Positions 54,232-63,109 of a stretch of 64,000 nucleotides of DNA are shown here, one piece after another (the stretch's first letter is position 1; each line of letters opens with the position of its first letter). The stretch is from Nonomuraea candida. Its GTDB lineage: Bacteria > Actinomycetota > Actinomycetes > Streptosporangiales > Streptosporangiaceae. Below the pieces are notes generated by a model. That model made no database searches and was not told the origin of the DNA. It saw only the letters and a list, made by a program, of their open reading frames with translations. The stretch covers positions 496,001-560,000 of the forward strand of contig NZ_KL647031.1 in assembly GCF_000725485.1 (NCBI RefSeq), in the 5' to 3' direction. The translations under genes were made by a program, and so were the position numbers.

Positions 54232-54648
54232 ATGGCGCAGGCGAGGGAGTGGGCGGCGCTGATCCGCGAGTGGCTGAAGGCGAGCTCTCCGGAGGCGGCG
54301 CGGGCGATGCGGGAGCGGGAGCAGGAGGCCGCGCGGAGACGCCGGGAGCGACGGCCGGCGGAGCGCCGGCGGGCCGGGCGCGCGGGTCCGGCGGCGGAGG
54401 AGGCGCCGGCCCGGACGCGGTGGGCGACGGAGCCGCAGCCCGCGGCCGGCCCCGGCGAGGCGGAGATCGAGGCGGCCAAGGAGGCGCTGGCGCGCGAGAC
54501 CTCCCTGGCCCGGGCTCGGGCCCGCGCCAGGGAGGAGCGGGAAGGCCGGACCTCGGGCGGTGCCGCCCAGCCCGAGGGGAGGGGAGGGCGGGGGTCGGGC
54601 GGCGGCGTCCAGCCCCAAGGCCCGGCACCGGGCGCCGGCCCCGCCTGA
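54232..54648 (+). CDS. Small, charged, probably helical protein of unknown function
   Basis: The 138-residue product begins AQAREWAALIREWLKASSPE, which is an amphipathic helix, then becomes Arg/Glu-rich with coiled-coil character. It ends in Gly/Pro-rich low complexity. ATG 54232 follows GGGGAAGG; the frame is open upstream but the three direct repeats make that part unlikely to be coding. I do not recognise the family. Base composition alone makes the reverse strand almost equally open, so confidence is moderate. Confidence 0.5.
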   Translation: MAQAREWAALIREWLKASSPEAARAMREREQEAARRRRERRPAERRRAGRAGPAAEEAPARTRWATEPQPAAGPGEAEIEAAKEALARETSLARARARAREEREGRTSGGAAQPEGRGGRGSGGGVQPQGPAPGAGPA

Positions 54649-54675
54649 GCCGGCGCGCGTCACGGCCGTCCTCGC

Positions 54676-54774
54676 GTGGCTCCCGCGCGGCTCCCGCGTG
54701 GCTCCCGCGTGGCTCCCGCGTGGCTCCCGCGTGGCTCCCGCGTGGCTCCCGCGTGGCTCCCGCGTGGCTCCCGG
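54676..54774 (+). repeat. Minisatellite: nine copies of an 11-bp unit
   Basis: The unit GTGGCTCCCGC occurs nine times in perfect tandem. Seven copies are exact, copy 2 starts GCGG and copy 9 ends in G. Because 11 is not a multiple of three, a coding role is unlikely. The surrounding 283-nt gap (54649-54931) otherwise shows no gene. Confidence 0.9.
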
Positions 54775-54931
54775 GTGGCGGCTCGGCGGCCGATGATGGT
54801 CAGCGGCCTGCACGCCGGTGGTGGCTTCGGGCACACTGGCGGTGCGCAGCAACCCGGTTACGACGAGTAAAGCCGAAAAGAGGCATCAGGTGTATTCATG
54901 GGGCCGGCCCAACGGGCCTGGTGCGCGGACC

Positions 54932-55396
54932 ATGCGTCACGTCGTGCTCCTGCTCGTGCTGCTCGCCTCGGTCACGGCCTGTCGCTCGGAGTTCCCTTCC
55001 CGCGAGCTGCGGGTCGATCCGCGGGTGCTGCAAGATCTCCGCGCGACCGGCGTCGTGCTGGCCGAAACGACGAGCGAGGAGTACTGGGACGGGGTGACCA
55101 CCGTGACGGAGTCCAGAGTGGTCGAGGTGCGGCCCGATGGCGGGGCGACCGCTCTGGAGAAGGCGCGCGACTCGCTCACCGCGCGAGGCTGGGCGGAGAT
55201 CGCGGCCCGACTGCCCGACTGGGTCCAGCTGGAGTCGGACGAATGGCCGTCCACGCGGATATCGCTCACCAGCGTAGATTTCACCCTCGGGACCCTTGAC
55301 CTGCAGACGGAGGAGAAAAAGGCGATCACCCGGGCGGTGGAGAAGTCGGATGCCGACGCGCTCGTGGTCCTGGACGTCTACCGGACAGGCCCGTGA
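54932..55396 (+). CDS. Small lipoprotein of unknown function
   Basis: The 154-residue product starts with a lipoprotein signal, MRHVVLLLVLLASVTAC, with lipobox SVTAC. The mature part has a beta-rich start (GVVLAETTSEEYWDGVTTVT) and a C-terminal helix. I do not recognise the family. An alternative GTG start at 54890 has AAGAGG at good spacing and would add 14 residues to the n-region. Both are possible. A repeat array lies 150 nt upstream. Confidence 0.7.
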   Translation: MRHVVLLLVLLASVTACRSEFPSRELRVDPRVLQDLRATGVVLAETTSEEYWDGVTTVTESRVVEVRPDGGATALEKARDSLTARGWAEIAARLPDWVQLESDEWPSTRISLTSVDFTLGTLDLQTEEKKAITRAVEKSDADALVVLDVYRTGP

Positions 55397-55507
55397 GGAG
55401 GGCGTCGCGGTCCCGGTGCGTCGACGCTCGCCGGGTCGATGAGACGTTCTCCTCCGCGTGAAAGGGCCCCTCCCTCGGGCCGGCGCGTCTCCGTCAGACT
55501 GGGAGGC

Positions 55508-56401
55508 ATGAGAGTCGGTTTCGCCGTACCCGTGTCGGGCCCCTGGGCCACCCCCGAGAACATGCGCCGTATCGCCACCAGGGCGGAAGAGCTCGGCTAC
55601 GACCAGCTCTGGACGTTCCAGCGGCTGCTCTACCCCGTCGGGCACCCCATGGGTGACACCTATCGGTCCGTGCACGACCCGCTGATCACGCTGGCCCACC
55701 TGTCGGCCGTGACGAGCCGCATCGGGCTGGGCGTCGCGGTGGTCAACGCGTACGTGCAGCCCGTGCCGCTGGCCAAGCAGCTCGCCACGCTCCAGACGCT
55801 CTCCGGCGGCCGGCTGACCGCCGGGCTGGGCCTGGGCTGGCTGCCCGAGGAGTTCGAGGCGACCGGCGTGGACATGGCGCGGCGCGGGCGCAGGGGCGAG
55901 GAGTTCGTCGCGGTCCTGCGCAAGGCGTGGACCGACGACGTGGTGGAGCACGAGGGGGGCTTCTACCGCGTGCCGCCCGCCCACATCGAGCCCAAGCCCG
56001 TGCCGGGGCCGCCCCGGGTGCTGCTCGGCGGCGGGGCGGAGGTCGCGCTGCGCCGGGCCGCGCGGCTGGCCGACGGATGGGTCAGCGCCAGCAGGGAGGA
56101 CCTGGGCGCGATCGCCGGGCGCATCGAGCTGATCAAGACCGAGCTGGCCGCGGCGGGCCGCGACGCGGACGCGTTCCGCTTCGTGTGCCGCGGGGTGACC
56201 CGGGTGCGGGCGGCCTCCGGCGCCGAGGATCGCCCGCTGACCGGCACGTACGACAAGATCAGGCAGGACGTGGCCGAGCTGGCGGCCCGCGGCGTCACGG
56301 ACGTCTTCCACGACCTGAACTTCGACCCCGAGATCCCCGTGGCCGACGCCAAGGAGGCGATGCGCCGGGCCGAGGAGGCGCTGGAGGCGCTGGCGCCCTA
56401 A
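55508..56401 (+). CDS. LLM-class F420-dependent oxidoreductase
   Basis: The 297-residue protein has the luciferase-like TIM barrel: MRVGFAVPVSGPWATPENMR, AEELGYDQLWTFQRLL, LATLQTLSGGRLTAGLGLGW and VLLGGGAEVALRRAARLADG. Such enzymes use F420H2 in actinomycetes. The substrate is unknown. ATG 55508 follows GGGAGG very closely, and CAGACT lies 7 nt before it, so the start could also be leaderless. It overlaps the convergent VOC gene at the stop codons. Confidence 0.9.
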   Translation: MRVGFAVPVSGPWATPENMRRIATRAEELGYDQLWTFQRLLYPVGHPMGDTYRSVHDPLITLAHLSAVTSRIGLGVAVVNAYVQPVPLAKQLATLQTLSGGRLTAGLGLGWLPEEFEATGVDMARRGRRGEEFVAVLRKAWTDDVVEHEGGFYRVPPAHIEPKPVPGPPRVLLGGGAEVALRRAARLADGWVSASREDLGAIAGRIELIKTELAAAGRDADAFRFVCRGVTRVRAASGAEDRPLTGTYDKIRQDVAELAARGVTDVFHDLNFDPEIPVADAKEAMRRAEEALEALAP

Positions 56402-56778
56402 CCGCCGCCGTACGGCACGGTGATGATCTCCAGGTTGTGCCCGTTGGGGTCGGACCAGTACAGGCCGCGCCCGCCGTCGTTGGTGTTGATCTGCCCCGCG
56501 TGCCGGTGGTGCGGATCGGCGTAGTAGACCAGCCCGCGCTCCTTGATCCGGCCCCAGATCCGGTCGAACTCGTCCTCGCTGACGAGGAAGGCGTAGTGCA
56601 GCTCCGGGAGGTCGTCACCCGCCTGCACGACGTCGATCGAGACGTCGTTGCCGAGCGTGACGACCCGGAACGGGCCGTATTCCGGGGCCGGCTCCAGGCC
56701 GAGGATCTCGACGAGGAAGGCGGCCGTCGCGTCTCTGTCCCTGGCCGGCATGATCGTGTGGTTCAGCTGGACGGACAT
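56398..56778 (-). CDS. VOC-family (glyoxalase/bleomycin-resistance-like) protein
   Basis: The 126-residue protein has two beta-alpha-beta-beta-beta units of the vicinal oxygen chelate fold: LNHTIMPARDRDATAAFLVE near the start and YWSDPNGHNLEIITVPYGG at the end. It is probably a metal-dependent lyase, dioxygenase or binding protein. Metal ligands may be H7, H61 and E118 by position, which is an inference. Its stop TAG overlaps the stop of the LLM gene on the other strand. Confidence 0.85.
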   Translation of the reverse strand: MSVQLNHTIMPARDRDATAAFLVEILGLEPAPEYGPFRVVTLGNDVSIDVVQAGDDLPELHYAFLVSEDEFDRIWGRIKERGLVYYADPHHRHAGQINTNDGGRGLYWSDPNGHNLEIITVPYGGG

Positions 56779-56792
56779 GGTTCCAGGTTACG

Positions 56793-58076
56793 TCAGCGGA
56801 GGCGGAGGGCCTCTGCCGCCACCGCGTGGCGCAGCTCGCGGATGCCGGCGCGGCCCCGGACCGGGTGGACGGCGTTCGTCAGCAGCACCACGGTCAGGCC
56901 GCGGGCCGGGTCGATCACGAGCGAGGTGCCGGTGAAGCCCGAGTGGCCGTACGCGCCGTCCAGCGGGCCGATGATGCCGGGGTCGCCGAGGCGCACGCCC
57001 AGCCCGTGGCGGAACGGCGCCCCCTCGGCCCCCTGGTCGCGCGTCATCTCGGCCACGCTCTCCGGGCGCAGCACGGGCCCGCCGCCGCGCCGCAGCGTCT
57101 CGCCGAAGGTCAGCAGGTCCCCGGCCGTGGCGAACAGGCCGGCGTGCCCGGCGACGCCGCCCAGCGCGTACGCGGTCTCGTCGTGCACCTCGCCGCGCAC
57201 GCAGCCCGGCCCCGGCCGCTCCGGCTTCCACTCGGTCGCCGCGACCCGCCCCGCCGTCCCGTCCGGCGGCTCCGCGCCCACCGCTCCGACGGCCCCCATC
57301 GCCCCGGAGGCGCGGGGAGCGGGGCCGGCCGTCCGGAGGGCGGGGGTGACGGGGCGGTAGGCGGTGTCCGTGAGGGCGAGCGGCGTGGTGATCCGGGTAC
57401 GGGCCAGGGCGTCCAGCGGCGCGCCGCCGGCCAGTTCCGCCAGCCGCCCCGCCATCACCATGCCGACGTCGCTGTAGAGGTAGGGCCCGCCGACCGGGTG
57501 GAGGATCGGCGTGGCCACCATGGCGGCCATCCGCGTGGCGGGGTCCGCGCCGGGCAGCTCCAGGTCGACGCGGCGGGTCGGGGGCAGGCCCGCCGTGTGG
57601 GTGAGCAGGCGGCGCGGCGTGATGCGCGGGTCGGCGCCGGGGATCAGGCCGGCCACCGGCTCGTCGAGGTCCAGCCGCCCCTCCTCGGCCAGCGAGAGCA
57701 GCACGACCGTGGTGAACAGCTTGCTGACCGAGGCCAGGTCGAAGATCGAGTCCAGCCGCGCCGCCGGCCGCACCCCGGCGAGCCTTCCCCACGCGTCGAA
57801 ACGCCCCCAGGGCTCGCCCGCCGGGCCTGACGGCCGCTCGGACTCGCCGGTGGCGCCGGTCCGGGGCCCGGGCTCGCCTGGCGAGTGTGGCGGGCGCTCG
57901 GGCTCGCCGGAGGGGCCTGGCGGGGGGCCTGGTTCGGCGATGGGGCCGGTGTAGCGGACGAGCTCGCCGGTGGCGGCCGCGGCCGCCAGGGAGCCGTCCA
58001 CCGCGATCAGCGCGATCGCGGCGGCGCAGACGCGCGGCACCCCGTCGGCCAGGATCGCCTCCAGCCGGTCACTCAT
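56793..58076 (-). CDS. S12 (beta-lactamase-fold) serine hydrolase, AmiE-like candidate
   Basis: The 427-residue protein has the SxxK motif as S116-V-S-K119, Y201-S-D203 in the YxN position and a later HSG motif in YGHSGFTGTS. These are the beta-lactamase/DD-peptidase active-site elements. A Gly/Pro/Glu-rich insert (about residues 46-92) precedes the first motif. No signal peptide is present, so it is cytoplasmic. In Bacillus the equivalent gene (ybbE, AmiE) lies next to namZ and murQ and removes the peptide from muropeptides. Here murQ is adjacent, so a recycling amidase is likely. Confidence 0.82.
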   Translation of the reverse strand: MSDRLEAILADGVPRVCAAAIALIAVDGSLAAAAATGELVRYTGPIAEPGPPPGPSGEPERPPHSPGEPGPRTGATGESERPSGPAGEPWGRFDAWGRLAGVRPAARLDSIFDLASVSKLFTTVVLLSLAEEGRLDLDEPVAGLIPGADPRITPRRLLTHTAGLPPTRRVDLELPGADPATRMAAMVATPILHPVGGPYLYSDVGMVMAGRLAELAGGAPLDALARTRITTPLALTDTAYRPVTPALRTAGPAPRASGAMGAVGAVGAEPPDGTAGRVAATEWKPERPGPGCVRGEVHDETAYALGGVAGHAGLFATAGDLLTFGETLRRGGGPVLRPESVAEMTRDQGAEGAPFRHGLGVRLGDPGIIGPLDGAYGHSGFTGTSLVIDPARGLTVVLLTNAVHPVRGRAGIRELRHAVAAEALRLR

Positions 58077-58192
58077 CCCCGTCCCCCTCGTCGTCGTGTT
58101 CAGCGTTCGCTGTCCGGGGCCCCGTTCCGGTGGGGCCCGCTCGCCCGGTCCTGCTGTCCCGGTCCCGGGGCGTACCCCGGCCGGGCGGGTGG

Positions 58193-59092
58193 TCAGGTGC
58201 TGAGGGCGTCGCTGAGGCGTTCGCCGTGCGACTCCAGCAGCTCCCGCGCGGCCTCGGCGTCGAGCCCGTGCCTGATCATCAGCACGGCGATCTTCGCCTG
58301 CCCGCCCGCCGCGTCCAGCGCCGCCCCCGCGGTCTCGCGGTCGGCGCCGGTGATGTCGCTGACGATGCGCATGGCCCGCCCGGCGAGCTTGCTGTTCATG
58401 GCCGACATCTCGATCATCTTGTTCCCGTACGTGCGGCCCAGCTTCACCATGGAGATCGTCGAGATCATGTTCAGGACGAGCTTCTGCGCCGTGCCGGCCT
58501 TCAGCCGGGTCGAGCCGGTCACCACCTCGGGCCCCACGACGACCTCGATGGCGTGCTCGGCGGCGGCCGACAGCGGCGCGTCGTCGTTGCACGACAGGGC
58601 CACCGTGAGCGCGCCGCGGGCGGCGGCCTCGGCCAGCGCGCCCAGCACGAACGGGGCCCGCCCGCTGGCCGACACGCCGACGACCGAGTCCAGCGGGCCC
58701 ACCTCCAGGTCCTTCAGCGCGGCGGCGCCCGCCTCGGCGTCGTCCTCCGCCCCTTCGACGGACCGGGTCAGGGCCTCGGGCCCGCCCGCGATGACACCCT
58801 GCACCAGCGACGGATCGGTGCCGAACGTGGGCGGGCACTCGCTGGCGTCGAGCACGGCCAGCCGGCCGGAGGTGCCGGCCCCGACGTACAGGAGGCGGCC
58901 GCCCTGGGCCATCCGGTCGCTGATGGCGTCGATGGCGGCCGAGATCGCCGGGATGGCCACCGCGACGGCGGCGGGCACGGCGGCGTCGGCCTGGTTCATC
59001 AGGCGGGCGATCCGCTCGGTCGGCAGCCGGTCGATCTGGCTGTAGCGGGGATCGCTCTGCTCAGTGGACAGCTCGGGTAGCGGATCAATCAT
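58193..59092 (-). CDS. murQ: N-acetylmuramic acid 6-phosphate etherase
   Basis: The 299-residue SIS-domain enzyme cleaves the lactyl ether of MurNAc-6-phosphate, giving GlcNAc-6-phosphate and lactate. It has VGAGTSGRLAVLDASECPPT (catalytic E85), the second acidic site VEGAEDD (E116) and the C-terminal SAMNSKLAGRAMRIV. ATG 59092 follows AAAGGGTGG at 11 nt; GTG 59107 is an alternative that adds five residues. It is divergent from namZ, whose product generates MurNAc. The pathway also needs a MurNAc kinase, which is not in the window. Confidence 0.95.
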   Translation of the reverse strand: MIDPLPELSTEQSDPRYSQIDRLPTERIARLMNQADAAVPAAVAVAIPAISAAIDAISDRMAQGGRLLYVGAGTSGRLAVLDASECPPTFGTDPSLVQGVIAGGPEALTRSVEGAEDDAEAGAAALKDLEVGPLDSVVGVSASGRAPFVLGALAEAAARGALTVALSCNDDAPLSAAAEHAIEVVVGPEVVTGSTRLKAGTAQKLVLNMISTISMVKLGRTYGNKMIEMSAMNSKLAGRAMRIVSDITGADRETAGAALDAAGGQAKIAVLMIRHGLDAEAARELLESHGERLSDALST

Positions 59093-59149
59093 GTCGCTAA
59101 TTTCCACCCTTTACTTCTCTCTTGTAAATATCTTTCAGACAATGGGTTC
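59093..59149. promoter_or_regulatory. AT-rich divergent promoter region of murQ and namZ
   Basis: This 57-bp gap is far more AT-rich than its surroundings (TTGTAAATATCTTTCAGAC is the core). On the minus strand it has TTGTCT as a possible -35 for murQ; on the plus strand GACAAT lies 6 nt before the namZ ATG. Co-regulation of the two genes by one factor is likely but no regulator gene is adjacent. Confidence 0.5.
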
Positions 59150-60262
59150 ATGCCGTACGTACGAACCGGAGCAGAAAGGCTGGCCACCGACCCCGCGCTC
59201 GCGGGAGGCGCCCGCCTCGGCCTGATCACCAACCCCACCGGAGTGCTGCCCGACCTGACCCCCACCCTGGACGCCCTGCCGGCCGCCGGGCTCGACCTGA
59301 CCGCCCTGTTCGGCCCCGAGCACGGCCTGCGCGGCACCGCGCAGGCGGCGGGGGCCGAGGCCGACACCGTGGACGAGCGGACGGGGCTGCCGGTGTACGA
59401 CACCTACCTGCTCTCCGGCCGCGCCCTGGACGACGTGGTGGCCGCCTCCGGCGTGGACACGCTGGTCTTCGACATCGCCGACGCCGGGGCCCGCTTCTAC
59501 ACCTACGTCTGGACGATGTACGACCTGATGGAGTCGGCCGCCCGGCTCGGCCTGCGGTTCGTGGTGCTGGACCGGCCGAACCCGCTGGGCGGGACCGTCG
59601 AGGAGGGCCCGCCGCTCGACCCGGCGTTCGCCGGCTTCGTGGGCCGCTTCCCGCTGCCGCTGCGGCACGGCAGGACGGTGGGGGAGCTGGCCGGGCTGTT
59701 CGGGTTCGACCTGGACCTGACCGTCGTCAGGATGGAGGGCTGGCGGCGGGACATGGCCTACGCCGAGACCGGGCTGCCCTGGGTGATGCCGTCGGTGAAC
59801 ATGCCGACGCCGGACACCGCGCTGGTCTATCCCGGCACCGGGCTGCTGGAGGGCACGAACTTCTCCGAGGGGCGCGGCACGACCCGGCCGTTCGAGCTGG
59901 TCGGGGCGCCGTACGCCGACGAGCGGTTCGCGCCGGCGCTGGCCGCGCTGGGCCTGCCGGGGGTGCGGTTCAGGGAGGCGTGGTTCACGCCGATGTTCCA
60001 CAAGCACGCCGGGCTCCCCGTCCGCGGCGTGCAGCTCCACGTGCACGACCGCGACGCCTTCAGGCCGGTGCTGACGGGGCTGTCCATCCTGCACGTGGCC
60101 CGCGAGCTCTACCCCGGCGAGCTGAACTGGAAGGCCGAGGACCTGTTCCTGGACGACCTGTGGGGGTCCGACGCCCTCACCAGGTGCCTGGAGGCGGGCG
60201 GCGACCCGCGCGAGCTGTGCCCGCCGCCCCGGCACCCCGAGGGGCGGCTGCTCTACTCGTGA
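59150..60262 (+). CDS. namZ: Exo-beta-N-acetylmuramidase NamZ (DUF1343)
   Basis: The 370-residue protein belongs to DUF1343 (glycoside hydrolase family 171). It has LGLITNPTGV, FGPEHGLRG, VYDTYLLSGR, VFDIADAGARFYTY, LDRPNPLGG and PSVNMPTPDTALVYPGTGLLEG. The characterised member YbbC/NamZ of Bacillus releases MurNAc from the non-reducing end of peptidoglycan fragments. No signal peptide is visible, in contrast to the secreted Bacillus protein, so here it may act inside the cell on imported muropeptides. It ends 2 nt from the convergent GNAT gene. Confidence 0.9.
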   Translation: MPYVRTGAERLATDPALAGGARLGLITNPTGVLPDLTPTLDALPAAGLDLTALFGPEHGLRGTAQAAGAEADTVDERTGLPVYDTYLLSGRALDDVVAASGVDTLVFDIADAGARFYTYVWTMYDLMESAARLGLRFVVLDRPNPLGGTVEEGPPLDPAFAGFVGRFPLPLRHGRTVGELAGLFGFDLDLTVVRMEGWRRDMAYAETGLPWVMPSVNMPTPDTALVYPGTGLLEGTNFSEGRGTTRPFELVGAPYADERFAPALAALGLPGVRFREAWFTPMFHKHAGLPVRGVQLHVHDRDAFRPVLTGLSILHVARELYPGELNWKAEDLFLDDLWGSDALTRCLEAGGDPRELCPPPRHPEGRLLYS

Positions 60263-60264
60263 CA

Positions 60265-61113
60265 TCACGCCAGGTCGCGCCGGTAGAGCCAGAAGACGCG
60301 TTCGGCTCGCGCGCCCACCGCGCGCGAGTAGAACCGCAGCGGCCCCACCCAGCCGATCTGGGCCGTGGACTGCCCGGCGGCCCGCTGCTCGGCCAGGCAC
60401 CTGCGCAGCAGCACCCGGCCCAGGCCGAGGCCGCGGGCGTCCGGGGCGGTGCCCATGGGGCCGAACCAGGACGGCCGCGACCCCCAGGCGGCGAAGCCGA
60501 GGATCCGGCCGTCGCGCTCGGCGTAGTGCAGGCCGGTCGCGGTGACCGCCTCCCAGGCCCACCGCTCGTTCCAGTGCTCCTCGGCGAACGCGGCGACCCG
60601 CGCCCGGTCCCCGCCTGCCGCGCGCACGGTGACGCCGGCCCGCTCCAGCCGGGCCAGGTCGTCCGACACGGACAGGTCCGCGGCGCCCAGGTCGGCGGTC
60701 ATGTTCCAGGCCACGTGGTAACGCTCGTACCCGAGGCTCTCGGCCAGGCAGGCGGCGGCGGTGTAGCGCACGTCGATGCCGGGCCAGGCGTAGCACGGCG
60801 GGTTCCCGGCGAAGCGGGCCTGCCGCGCCCCCTGCCCGCGCAGCCACTCCTCGGCCGCGCGCACCAGCTCCCGGCCGCGGCCCCGCCCCCGGGCGGCGGG
60901 GTGCACGGCGAGCAGGTCGATGTGCCCGAGCTCCGGGTCCTTGGCGGACATGGAGGCCATCACCACGCCGCCGCCGCCGACCAGGGCCGTCCACCGCCGG
61001 TCGCCGGGGGGCCGCGACAGGTGACCGACGAGGGCGGCGGCCTCCGGGGCGTCGAGCGTCAGCGCGGCCCCGGCGATCCCGGCCGCCTCCGCGAGGTCTG
61101 CAGCGCCGGACAT
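60265..61113 (-). CDS. GNAT-family acetyltransferase with two GNAT-like halves
   Basis: The 282-residue protein has one good acetyl-CoA-binding motif in each half: LLAVHPAARGRGRGRELVRA near residue 70 and GPMGTAPDARGLGLGRVLLR near 215. It therefore looks like a tandem GNAT protein. ATG 61113 overlaps the upstream ATPase stop (TGATG), so it is the last gene of the ABC operon. Its substrate might be an amino sugar or cell-wall peptide given the context, but this is an inference. Confidence 0.85.
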   Translation of the reverse strand: MSGAADLAEAAGIAGAALTLDAPEAAALVGHLSRPPGDRRWTALVGGGGVVMASMSAKDPELGHIDLLAVHPAARGRGRGRELVRAAEEWLRGQGARQARFAGNPPCYAWPGIDVRYTAAACLAESLGYERYHVAWNMTADLGAADLSVSDDLARLERAGVTVRAAGGDRARVAAFAEEHWNERWAWEAVTATGLHYAERDGRILGFAAWGSRPSWFGPMGTAPDARGLGLGRVLLRRCLAEQRAAGQSTAQIGWVGPLRFYSRAVGARAERVFWLYRRDLA

Positions 61114-62119
61114 CACACCTCGCTCATCGGGCGGGCGATCACGCTGCGCCGCTGCGGGTAGAAGCACGCGTGCTCCTGCGGCACGCCCTCGGTGAGCTGG
61201 AGCAGCGGCCGCTCCTGCGCGCACCGCTCGCCCCGGAACGGGCAGCGGCGGGCGAACAGGCAGCCGTGGTCGGCCTGGCTCTCGTCCAGCGACTCCAGCG
61301 GCACCACGGGCTCCTCGCCCGGCCGCTCCAGGCCGTGCAGCACGGGGATGGCCGACAGCAGCGACTGCGTGTACGGGTGCACGGGGTCGGTGATGATCGT
61401 GTCCACCGGGCCGCGCTCGACGACCTGGCCGCGGTAGATGACGTACAGCTCGCCGTCGTCGCCGATGTAGCGGGCGGTGGCCACGTCGTGCGTGATGAAC
61501 AGCACGCTCACCCCCAGCCGTTCGCGCAGGTCCTTCAGCAGCGCCAGGATGCCCAGCCGGAGCGAGACGTCGATCATTGAGACGGCCTCGTCGGCGACGA
61601 GCATCTCCGGGTCCACGGTCAGCGCGCGGGCGATGACCACCCGCTGTCGCATGCCGCCGGAGAGCTGGTGCGGGTAGCGCGACAGCACCGAGCCCGGGTC
61701 CAGCCCCACCAGCGTCAGCACCTCGGCCGCCCGCTCGTCGATCCACGCCCGCGACCGCCCGGTCTGCCGGGCGCGCAGGCTCAGCGGGGCGTGCAGCGTC
61801 TGGTGGACGGTCCTGGTCGGGTTCAGCGCCGAGTAGGGGTCCTGGTGGATCATCTGGATCTTGCGGAAGTGCGGCTGGCGCTGCTTGGGCTTGAGCGAGG
61901 ACATGGAGACGCCGTCGATGGCGATCTCCCCCTCGTCGTACGTCTCCAGCCCCGCGATGATCCGCCCCAGCGTGGTCTTCCCGCACCCGGACTCCCCGAT
62001 GAACGAGGCCGCGCCGCCCTTCGGGATCGTGAAGTCCACGCCCCGCAGCGCCCGCACCTCCCGGGCCCCGAGCAGCTTGCCGCGCTGCTTGAACGTCTTG
62101 ACGACCCCGGTCCCGGTGA

Positions 62120-62123
<4 letters not shown>
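61113..62123 (-). CDS. Oligopeptide/dipeptide ABC transporter ATPase (OppF/DppF type)
   Basis: A 336-residue ABC ATPase with Walker A FIGESGCGKTTLGR, Q-loop IQMIHQDPYSALNP, signature HQLSGGMRQRVVIARA, Walker B MLVADEAVSMIDVS and H-loop FITHD. The C-terminal extension has the cysteine cluster CLFARRCPFRGERC typical of peptide-transporter ATPases. Walker B has DEAVSM in place of the usual DEPTSA. It starts at ATG 62123, overlapping the previous stop (ATGA), with AAGGAG upstream. In this locus the likely cargo is muropeptide or cell-wall peptide. Confidence 0.93.
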
Positions 62124-63106
<983 letters not shown>

Positions 63107-63109
63107 TGA

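Noticed and set aside
54676..54774. The tandem array as a CRISPR
   Set aside because: Units are contiguous 11-mers with no spacers, and there are no cas genes.
53884..54852. Minus-strand frame with repeated REPRGSHAGAT peptides
   Set aside because: The peptide repeat is only the translation of the 11-bp minisatellite, and the rest is antisense to other genes.
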